11,913 nucleotides of DNA from Chloroflexia bacterium (GTDB lineage: Bacteria > Chloroflexota > Chloroflexia > Thermomicrobiales > UBA6265), in NCBI GenBank assembly GCA_013696525.1, contig JACCYK010000354.1:1-11913 (forward strand), in the 5' to 3' direction. Below, piece after piece: positions 6,818 through 11,913 of the stretch (positions within the stretch are counted from its first letter, which is position 1; each line of letters opens with the position of its first letter). Under the pieces are notes generated by a model that searched no databases, was not told the origin of the DNA, and saw nothing but the letters and a program-made list of their open reading frames with translations. The position numbers and the translations under genes were made by a program.

Positions 6818-7699
6818 TCAACCCGCCCGCGGGCCGGCGTCTCCCAACGGGTCGTTCGCATCGTCAGCCAGGCTGACGAACTCAACACCAGGCACGGCGG
6901 CGAACCGCTCCCTCATCGCCGCGATCGCGACGTCGTGGTTGTCAACGAGGAGAAAATTTCGGCCGAGGGCCAGGGCGGCGGCGCCGGTGGTGCCGCTGCC
7001 GGCGAAGAAGTCGAGCACCAGATCGCCGGGGCGCGACGAGGCGGCGATGATCCGGCGCAGGATGCCGAGCGGCTTCTGGGTCGGGTAGCCGGTCTTCTCT
7101 TTGCCGGTGGGACTGACGATCGTATGCCACCAGACGTCGGTCGGCAGCTTGCCGCGGGCCGCTTTCGCCGGCCCGACCAGACCGGGCGCCATGTATGGCT
7201 CCCGGTCGACCTCGTCGGTGTTGAAGACGTAGTTGGCCGGGTCCTTGACGTAGACCAGGATCGTGTCGTGCTTGGCCGGCCAGCGCCGCCGCGTCCGCGC
7301 CCCGTAATCGTAGGCCCAGATGATCTCGTTCAGGAACGCGGCGCGGCCAAAGATGCCGTCCAGAAGCAGCTTGCAGTAGTGCGCTTCCCGGTAGTCGATG
7401 TGGAAATAGAGGGTGCCATTGGCGGCCAACACCCGGTGCGCCTCGATCAGCCGCGGCTCCAGGAACAACAGAAAATCGTCGAAGGCATCGGCAAAGGCGC
7501 GGCTGGCGATCACCGAGGTCAGATACCGCCGTCCCTGATAGCCGGTCCGGTCGCCAGCCGCCGAGCGCACCGTCCGCAACTCGGTCCGCTCCTGGAGGCG
7601 GCCGGTATTGAAGGGCGGGTCGATGTAGATGAGCGGCACCGAGGTGTCCGCCAGCGATCGCAACACCGCCAAATTGTCGCCGTGGATCACGCGCCGCAT
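6818..7699 (-). CDS. site-specific DNA methyltransferase, beta class, probably N6-adenine
   Basis: The 293-aa enzyme transfers a methyl group from S-adenosylmethionine to a base in a specific DNA site. Motif IV, DPPFNTG, is at residues 27-33 and the SAM-binding motif I, DFFAGSGTTGAAAL, is at about 230-243. This order (IV first, I last) defines the beta class of CcrM and HinfI-type enzymes; DPPF argues for adenine-N6 over cytosine-N4. The stretch between, rich in Arg and Trp around 130-195, should hold target recognition, and YPTQKP (205-210) precedes motif I as in relatives. No restriction endonuclease gene is in view. The ATG lies 8 bp after the aldolase stop, with no strong Shine-Dalgarno, so it is probably coupled to eda. 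The protein is complete and looks active; its target sequence is unknown. Confidence 0.93.
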   Translation of the reverse strand: MRRVIHGDNLAVLRSLADTSVPLIYIDPPFNTGRLQERTELRTVRSAAGDRTGYQGRRYLTSVIASRAFADAFDDFLLFLEPRLIEAHRVLAANGTLYFHIDYREAHYCKLLLDGIFGRAAFLNEIIWAYDYGARTRRRWPAKHDTILVYVKDPANYVFNTDEVDREPYMAPGLVGPAKAARGKLPTDVWWHTIVSPTGKEKTGYPTQKPLGILRRIIAASSRPGDLVLDFFAGSGTTGAAALALGRNFLLVDNHDVAIAAMRERFAAVPGVEFVSLADDANDPLGDAGPRAG

Positions 7700-7707
7700 C
7701 GATCCGG

Positions 7708-8352
7708 TTACGCCGCGCCGGCGCGGGCTTCGCGCACGATCGCCAGCAGCCGGCGAGCCCGCTCCTCGATCACGTCCCAGTTCCCGCCGGCCACGGTCTT
7801 GGCATCGACCAGGCTGCTCCCGACCGCGATCGCCGCCGCCCCGGCGCGGATGAACGCGGCGGCGTTGTCCGGCCCGACGCCGCCGGTCGGGATCAGCCGA
7901 ACGCGCGGCAAGGGGCCGCGCACATCGTTCAGATATTGCGGCCCGACCGCGGTGGCGGGAAAGACCTTGACGTACGTGGCCCCGGCCTGCCAGGCGGTGA
8001 CGATCTCGGTCGGCGTGAAGGCGCCGATCACGGTTGGGATCGCGTAGCGGTTCGCCAGCTCGATCACCGGCAGACTGAGGGTCGGGGTTACTAGAAACTC
8101 GGCTCCGGCCAGGATCGCGATGCGGCCGGTCTCCGAATCGAGCACGCTGCCGGCGCCGACGGCAATCTGCTCGCCGACCGCCTCCCGCACCCGCTCGATC
8201 ACCCCCGCCGCCCGCCGGTTGGTAAACGTAAACTCGATGGCCCCGATGCCGGCCCGAATCAGCGCCCTGGTTAGCGGCTCGGCGGCTGATAGGTCATCGA
8301 GACGTACAATGGCGATGACCCCCGCCGCCGCGATCTCAGCTTCCTTGCTCAC
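7708..8352 (-). CDS. eda: 2-dehydro-3-deoxy-phosphogluconate (KDPG) / 4-hydroxy-2-oxoglutarate aldolase
   Basis: This class I aldolase splits KDPG to pyruvate and glyceraldehyde 3-phosphate, the last step of Entner-Doudoroff and uronate breakdown. At 214 aa it is full length. The key residues are present: Arg17 in VIAIVR, the proton-transfer Glu40 in IEFTFTN, the Schiff-base Lys129 in YVKVFPA, and the phosphate-binding PTGGV at 155-159. The start is a GTG at 8352 with AGGGG 6 nt before it. It lies 15 bp after kduD and 8 bp before the methyltransferase, which implies one transcript. KduD makes 2-keto-3-deoxygluconate, which becomes KDPG after phosphorylation, so the two enzymes belong to one route; the kinase (KdgK) is not in the window. 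A related activity on other 2-keto-3-deoxy acids (for example KDPGal) is possible. Confidence 0.95.
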   Translation of the reverse strand: MSKEAEIAAAGVIAIVRLDDLSAAEPLTRALIRAGIGAIEFTFTNRRAAGVIERVREAVGEQIAVGAGSVLDSETGRIAILAGAEFLVTPTLSLPVIELANRYAIPTVIGAFTPTEIVTAWQAGATYVKVFPATAVGPQYLNDVRGPLPRVRLIPTGGVGPDNAAAFIRAGAAAIAVGSSLVDAKTVAGGNWDVIEERARRLLAIVREARAGAA

Positions 8353-8367
8353 CCCAACCCCTTGTTG

Positions 8368-9153
8368 CTAGCGAACCAGCCAGCCGCCATCGACCGGCAG
8401 AATGACACCATGCAGGTACGACGCCGCCTCCGAGGCAAGGAAGATGACCGGCCCCGCCAAATCCTCCGGCGTGCCCCAGCGACCGGCCGGAATCCGGTCG
8501 AGCATCGCCTGGCTCCGCGCCGGGTCGTCGCGAATGCCGCTCGTCATCTCGGTCGCCATGTACCCCGGCGCTAGGGCGTTGACGTTGATGCCGCGTGACG
8601 CCCACTCGTTGGCCAATGCTCGGGTCAGACCGGCGATCGCGCTCTTCGTCGCCGTGTAGGACGGCACCATGAGGCCCCCCTGGAATGAGAGCATCGAGGC
8701 CATGTTGATGATCTTGCCGCCCCGCGCGGCGGCCACCCAATGCCGCGCCGCCGCCTGGCTTAGGTAGAACGGGGTCGAGAGGTTGATCTCCACCACGTCC
8801 CGCCAGTCCGCGGCGGCGACATCGAGCGCGGGCGCCCGTCGCAGAATGCCGGCGTTGTTGACCAAAATATCGATCCGGCCCAACGCCGAGACCACCTTCT
8901 CAATCATCGCCGCCGCCAGCTCCGGCGTCATTTCCCGCAGATCCTGGTCCATCGCGACCGACCGGCGCCCAAGCTCCTCGATCCGACGACGGGTCTCGGC
9001 CAACGGCAAGACATCGACCATCGCGACGTCCGCCCCGGCCTGAGCCAACCCCACCGCCAGCCCCTGACCCAGCCCCCGCGCCGCCCCGGTCACCACCGCC
9101 ACCCGGCCATCGAGCCGGAATGCGTCGGTGGTCAACGCGGGCCTCGTTGACAT
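8368..9153 (-). CDS. kduD: 2-dehydro-3-deoxy-D-gluconate 5-dehydrogenase (SDR family)
   Basis: KduD uses NAD(H) to interconvert 2,5-diketo-3-deoxygluconate and 2-keto-3-deoxygluconate in pectin, alginate and hexuronate breakdown. The 261-aa protein is a classical short-chain dehydrogenase: TGAARGLGQG cofactor loop (22-31), NNAG (99-102), and catalytic Asn124, Ser153, Tyr166, Lys170. Blocks such as GKIINMASMLSFQGG, VPSYTATKSA, INVNALAPGYMAT and DRIPAGRWG match my memory of E. coli KduD, stronger than a generic SDR resemblance. The frame stays open upstream to 9240, but that extension translates the inverted repeat. The start was therefore set at the ATG at 9153, 13 residues before the RLDGRVAVVTG strand, although no clear Shine-Dalgarno precedes it. 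A gluconate 5-dehydrogenase role is the main alternative. First gene of the kduD-eda-methyltransferase unit. Confidence 0.92.
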   Translation of the reverse strand: MSTRPALTTDAFRLDGRVAVVTGAARGLGQGLAVGLAQAGADVAMVDVLPLAETRRRIEELGRRSVAMDQDLREMTPELAAAMIEKVVSALGRIDILVNNAGILRRAPALDVAAADWRDVVEINLSTPFYLSQAAARHWVAAARGGKIINMASMLSFQGGLMVPSYTATKSAIAGLTRALANEWASRGINVNALAPGYMATEMTSGIRDDPARSQAMLDRIPAGRWGTPEDLAGPVIFLASEAASYLHGVILPVDGGWLVR

Positions 9154-9172
9154 GGAATTCGGCGGCGGCGGT

Positions 9173-9355
9173 GCGCTGGAATAAATTCCGCGCTGAGCAT
9201 CGAAAAGTCCTTTCAGGACTGAATACGAACCAACGAGCATGCCAACCGGCTCATTTTGATTCCCAAATCCAGATAAACAGTCAAAGCGTCGTCATGCGTT
9301 CGTGCCCAGTCCTGAAAGGACTTTTCGATGCTCAGCGCGGAATTTATTCCAGCGC
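9173..9355. repeat. long perfect inverted repeat (MITE-like or paired interspersed repeat)
   Basis: Arms 9173-9221 and 9307-9355 are exact reverse complements over 49 bp. After three mismatches on the inner side, another 6 bp match (9225-9230 and 9298-9303). The centre is AT-richer than the flanks. Each arm contains two smaller dyads: in the left arm, GGAAT-AA-ATTCC flanked by GCGC (9173-9193) and AGTCCT-TTC-AGGACT (9206-9220). No transposase gene and no clear target-site duplication are visible. It occupies most of the 248-bp gap between the cupin gene and kduD. As RNA it would fold into a very stable hairpin on either strand. Confidence 0.93.
9256..9284 (-). promoter_or_regulatory. possible kduD promoter inside the inverted-repeat loop
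   Basis: On the minus strand, TTGACT (9284-9279, 5 of 6 consensus) stands 17 bp from AATCAA (9261-9256, 3 of 6). It lies in the spacer between the two repeat arms, so a transcript from here would carry one arm in its leader before kduD. The -10 box is weak. Confidence 0.3.
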
Positions 9356-9401
9356 CGCGACCACGCCGGTTCGATATTGGGCCAATGCGACTCGCGGTCC
9401 G

Positions 9402-9887
9402 TCAGTACCGGAGGTCGACCGGCTCGATCCCTTCTTTCCGGCAATACGTGAGATAGCGGTCGAGCTTGCTGAAGACGTCGTCCTGGGAGATGACGTTGTT
9501 GTCGTCGTCCAGGTATTGAATGACGCCTTCCAAAATGAAGAGGGTCAGCATCTCCTCGTCGCCTTCGACCACGAGGGTGTGGATGTCGCCCGGTGGCTCG
9601 TAGATGAAGGTGCCGGGCCGGGCCACCCACTCCCGCTCCAGGTAGCGCCAGCCGCCCTGGATGACGAAGCCGAGCACCTGGCCGCCGCTGTGCCGGTGGC
9701 GGTTCACCTTGCCCTTCTTGGTCACCTTCAGCAGGTTGACCCAACGCCCGGCCGCCAAGTCAAAGCGCAAAGGCTTGAACCAGACGTTGTCGCCCTGCGG
9801 CACCCAGGGCAACTCGTCGCTCTGGATCGCCTGGTCCGGCAATCCCATCTCCAATATCGTGTCCAGGACGCTCATCGTTGTGGCCAT
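9402..9887 (-). CDS. cupin protein, 2,4'-dihydroxyacetophenone dioxygenase-like family
   Basis: This 161-aa single-domain cupin probably binds one metal ion. The first cupin motif supplies His64 and His66 in NRHRHSGG and Glu84 in WRYLE, and the second supplies His103 in EPPGDIHTLVV; this His-His-Glu-His set and spacing match what I recall of the iron site of 2,4'-dihydroxyacetophenone dioxygenase, which cleaves a C-C bond next to a ketone. The VPQGDNVWFKPLRFD block at about 29-43 is also family-like. Most members are of unproven function, and a ChrR-like sensor cupin is an alternative. The ATG at 9887 is supported by GGAGG at 9901-9897. It is divergent from the FAD oxidoreductase and upstream of the inverted repeat and kduD in the same direction. 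It is too short and too different to be the cupin-fold isomerase KduI. Confidence 0.87.
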   Translation of the reverse strand: MATTMSVLDTILEMGLPDQAIQSDELPWVPQGDNVWFKPLRFDLAAGRWVNLLKVTKKGKVNRHRHSGGQVLGFVIQGGWRYLEREWVARPGTFIYEPPGDIHTLVVEGDEEMLTLFILEGVIQYLDDDNNVISQDDVFSKLDRYLTYCRKEGIEPVDLRY

Positions 9888-9917
9888 CGCTCATTACCTC
9901 CGGGAACGCGCTTCCCC

Positions 9918-9939
9918 GACGCCGCCACCGAGCGGCGTC
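9918..9939 (-). promoter_or_regulatory. hairpin in the cupin gene leader, with upstream -10 box
   Basis: A perfect 8-bp dyad with a 6-bp loop (GACGCCGC-CACCGA-GCGGCGTC on the plus strand) lies 16 bp upstream of the cupin ribosome site. Just upstream of it, TAGAAT (9955-9950, minus strand) is a 5-of-6 match to a -10 box, putting transcription start near 9943. No convincing -35 box is seen. The arrangement repeats that of the yceD leader: start site, then hairpin at once. Confidence 0.45.
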
Positions 9940-10116
9940 CCGTTCGTCCATTCTACCGGGAACCGGAGGCGCCTTTCCTCCCGGCCCGCCGCCCGATCAT
10001 TGTCCAACCTTTCGTGCCGACGCGAAGTCGGGTAAGGTGCCGTTCTCAGGGTGGTTCGTGCTGTCGCGGGCCGCGGCAACTCGTCGCCCGCCGCCAGGGC
10101 CGGGGTTGGATGTCAG

Positions 10117-11709
10117 ATGACAGGGACGTATGAGGCGATCGTGATCGGGGCCGGCCAGAACGGTCTGACGTGCGCCGGTTATCTCGCCACCGCCGGGCTG
10201 AAGATCCTCCTGCTTGAACGGTATCATGCCATCGGCGGCATGACGTTGACCGAGGAGGTGACGGGGCCTGGATACTGGTCCGACCTTCACGCCAGCGGCT
10301 ACCAACTAGCGAACCTCTCCCCCGTCCCGGTCGACTTTGCCCTACATGAGCATGGCCTGGAGCTGATCGAACCAGGGCTCCCGTATGCCCACGCCTTCCC
10401 CGGCGGCCGGATGATCGCGGTCAGCCGCGATCTCGACCAGACCATTGCCAGCATCGCCCGGATCTCGACTGCCGATGCGGCAACTTGCCGGCGGCTGTTC
10501 ATGCGGTACCAGGCCGCCCAAGACCGGATCGTGGGCGACATGTTTGCCCCGCCGGTCTCGCTGGCGGCGCGGGCGGCCGCATTCCAAACCGATCCCGGCG
10601 GGTTCGATGCCTACCGCTTTAGCCTACAAAGCGCACGCTCGTGGTGCGATGAGCAATTCGAGTCGGCCGAGGTGACATGCCTCTTCGCCAGCTTTGCCGC
10701 CTTCGTCGGCGCCGCCCCGGACGACGCGGGGGGAGCGGAGATGGCCTGGCTCTTCGCCTCGGTGCTGCAAGCGGCCGGCAACAAGTACGTCAAGGGCGGC
10801 ATGAATAACGTCACCCGCGCCCTGGCGTCGTTTCTGGTCGCCCACGGCGGCGAAATCCGCACCAGCGCCGGGGTCGAGCGCATCCTGGTCACGAACGGCA
10901 AGGCGACCGGGGTCCGCCTGGAATCGGGCGAGGAGATTCGGACCAGCGGCCCGGTCATCTCGGCCACCGATCCCCGGCAACTGGTGGAGCGATTGCTGGG
11001 GCCGGAGGCGGCCGGGACCGAGCTGGTCGCCAACATGCAACGCTACGAATGGGGCGATTCGGCCTTCATCATCTTTGCCGCGCTGGATGGCGCGGTTGAG
11101 TACGCGGCCGGCCCCGAGCCCGGCACCGCCGCCCATGTCCACCTGACGCCGGCCGGCATCGGCGCCATCGGTCAGGCGTTCTTGGAATGCCGCGGCGGCG
11201 TGCTGCCGGCGGCGCCGGTGATCGTGGCCTGGAACGATTCGGCGATCGATCCGAGCCGCGTCCCGGCCGGTAAGCACCTGAAGAAATTCGTCGTCCTCGG
11301 CGTCCCCTACGAGATCGCCGGCGACGCTACCGGCCGGATCGCGGCCCGCGCCTGGGAGGCGGCGAAGGACGACTACGCGGACTACCTGATCGACCTCATC
11401 GCCGCCCACTACTTGCCGGACCTGAAGGCAAGGCTCATCGTGCGCGTGGCGCATTCACCGCGCGACCTCGAACGCACGCTGAGCAGCGCGGTGCGGGGCA
11501 CGATCCTGCATGGGGCGATGTCGCCATTCCAGATGGGGTCGCAACGGCCGATTCCGGAGCTTGGCGAGTACCGTACGCCGGTGCCAAACGTCTACCTGTG
11601 CGATTCGGGCACCCACCCCGGACCAGGCGTCGCGATGGCATCGGGCCACAACGCGGCCCGCCTCATCTGCGCCGACCTCGGCGCGCGTTTTCCGGGTAGA
11701 GCCAGGTAG
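10117..11709 (+). CDS. FAD-dependent phytoene-desaturase-like oxidoreductase (PYROXD2-type)
   Basis: The 530-aa flavoprotein belongs to the phytoene dehydrogenase / PYROXD2 branch of amine-oxidase-like FAD enzymes. The N-terminal dinucleotide-binding fold is clear: AIVIGAGQNGLTCAGYLATAG (7-27), with Glu34 ending the second strand and HAIGGMTLTEE after it. A middle GNKYVKGGMNNVTRALASFL block lines the substrate side, and the C-terminal FAD motif VYLCDSGTHPGPGVAMASGHNAARLI runs from about 492 to 517. Length is usual for the group. ATG 10117 was chosen because the fold begins four residues later; the frame is open upstream to 10051, but that part has no family features, and the Shine-Dalgarno is weak. 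No carotenoid genes (crtB, crtE) are near, so a desaturase role in carotenoid synthesis is not supported; the substrate is unknown. It is transcribed away from the cupin gene across a 229-bp gap with no other gene. Confidence 0.9.
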   Translation: MTGTYEAIVIGAGQNGLTCAGYLATAGLKILLLERYHAIGGMTLTEEVTGPGYWSDLHASGYQLANLSPVPVDFALHEHGLELIEPGLPYAHAFPGGRMIAVSRDLDQTIASIARISTADAATCRRLFMRYQAAQDRIVGDMFAPPVSLAARAAAFQTDPGGFDAYRFSLQSARSWCDEQFESAEVTCLFASFAAFVGAAPDDAGGAEMAWLFASVLQAAGNKYVKGGMNNVTRALASFLVAHGGEIRTSAGVERILVTNGKATGVRLESGEEIRTSGPVISATDPRQLVERLLGPEAAGTELVANMQRYEWGDSAFIIFAALDGAVEYAAGPEPGTAAHVHLTPAGIGAIGQAFLECRGGVLPAAPVIVAWNDSAIDPSRVPAGKHLKKFVVLGVPYEIAGDATGRIAARAWEAAKDDYADYLIDLIAAHYLPDLKARLIVRVAHSPRDLERTLSSAVRGTILHGAMSPFQMGSQRPIPELGEYRTPVPNVYLCDSGTHPGPGVAMASGHNAARLICADLGARFPGRAR

Positions 11710-11812
11710 CGGTCTCGTGGCGCCGGCGAAACGACCGGTTGCGCGGTGATCTTAAAGCAAACATTCACCCGATGAATCCGTTTTCGCGTTGCCGGCGTAG
11801 ATCATCACAGAA

Positions 11813-11837
11813 GGCGCCGTTCCCCTAAACCGGCGCC
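11813..11837. repeat. hairpin 1 in the right-end non-coding region
   Basis: GGCGCCG and CGGCGCC form a 7-bp GC stem around an 11-nt loop. It lies 104 bp after the flavoprotein stop, in a stretch (11710-11913) where I see no gene. It has no T-run, so it is not a simple terminator alone. Confidence 0.5.
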
Positions 11838-11841
11838 CTCC

Positions 11842-11859
11842 CGAGCTCGCACAAGCTCG
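11842..11859. repeat. hairpin 2 in the right-end non-coding region
   Basis: CGAGCT-CGCACA-AGCTCG is a perfect 6-bp stem with a 6-nt loop, only 4 bp after hairpin 1. A pyrimidine-rich run follows (11860-11874). Confidence 0.45.
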
Positions 11860-11875
11860 ACCCTTCCCCTTCCCG

Positions 11876-11910
11876 CACGTGCCCGGCCTCACGAGGCCGG
11901 GTTCGTGTTT
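11876..11910 (+). terminator. probable rho-independent terminator
   Basis: CCCGGCCT-CACG-AGGCCGGG (11882-11901) is a perfect 8-bp stem with a 4-nt loop. It is extended by CACG/CGTG outside a 2+2 internal loop (11876-11879 with 11904-11907), and TTT follows at 11908-11910. The T-run is short and interrupted, so termination may be partial. It would end the flavoprotein transcript about 200 nt after its stop; a leader structure for a gene beyond the window is the alternative. Confidence 0.55.
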
Positions 11911-11913
11911 AAC

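Noticed and set aside
6680..8047. A 455-codon plus-strand open frame opposite the methyltransferase and aldolase genes
   Set aside because: No recognisable domain; the minus strand carries complete catalytic motifs for two known enzymes in the same place.
9154..9240. An N-terminal extension of KduD to the ATG at 9240
   Set aside because: The extra 29 residues are mostly translation of the repeat arm and have no counterpart in the family; the ATG at 9153 gives a normal KduD length.
9173..9355. A CRISPR array or attachment site
   Set aside because: There are only two copies, in inverted orientation and unequal to CRISPR spacing, with no cas genes, integrase or duplicated tRNA end nearby.
10017..10031. 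A hairpin CCGAC-GCGAA-GTCGG upstream of the flavoprotein gene as a regulatory site
   Set aside because: The stem is only 5 bp in GC-rich DNA and there is no clear promoter beside it, so chance is likely.
11710..11913. A tRNA, tmRNA or other known RNA gene in the right-end gap
   Set aside because: No cloverleaf, no T-arm consensus and no other known RNA signature could be traced on either strand; only simple hairpins are visible.

Overview
The window looks like GC-rich bacterial chromosome. The protein types suggest a Chloroflexota organism, most likely Thermomicrobia-like (relatives of Sphaerobacter or Nitrolancea). This is an inference from protein style and GC content; no marker gene in the window proves it. 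No rRNA, tRNA, CRISPR array, transposase or phage gene was found.

Layout. (1) Positions 1-1912, minus strand: a lipid/ribosome housekeeping operon, yceD (DUF177) - rpmF (L32) - fabH, with fabH running off the left edge. It is driven by a sigma70-like promoter at 2001-2029 that is followed at once by a GC-rich hairpin. The usual plsX gene is absent between rpmF and fabH. (2) 2106-3303, plus strand: a VOC/glyoxalase-fold protein resembling bleomycin-resistance proteins, then a type II toxin-antitoxin pair (Phd/YefM-type antitoxin and PIN-domain VapC toxin) with its own promoter and a palindromic candidate operator. (3) 3326-6631, minus strand: two exported proteins. One is a multidomain surface protein with a cupin-like N-terminal region, two copies of a Cys-paired module and four C-terminal calcium-binding repeats. 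The other is a PQQ-type sugar dehydrogenase of the soluble GDH (Gdh/HIPL) family.

(4) 6818-9153, minus strand: a compact operon, kduD (2-dehydro-3-deoxy-gluconate 5-dehydrogenase) - eda (KDPG aldolase) - beta-class DNA adenine methyltransferase. The two sugar enzymes fit breakdown of uronates or pectin/alginate-derived sugars into pyruvate; the methyltransferase in the same unit has no restriction partner in view. (5) 9173-9355: a perfect 49-bp inverted repeat around an AT-richer 85-bp centre, sitting just upstream of kduD. It is the most striking non-coding structure here and is MITE-like or a pair of interspersed repeats. (6) 9402-9887, minus strand: a cupin of the 2,4'-dihydroxyacetophenone dioxygenase-like family. 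Divergent from it at 10117-11709, plus strand, is an FAD-dependent phytoene-desaturase/PYROXD2-like oxidoreductase. (7) 11710-11913: no gene; three successive hairpins, the last resembling a terminator.

The window is mostly ordinary accessory metabolism with one clear repeat element. I found no convincing evidence of a wholly new defence or mobile system. Long plus-strand reading frames opposite the minus-strand genes are GC-driven shadows and are not listed as genes.
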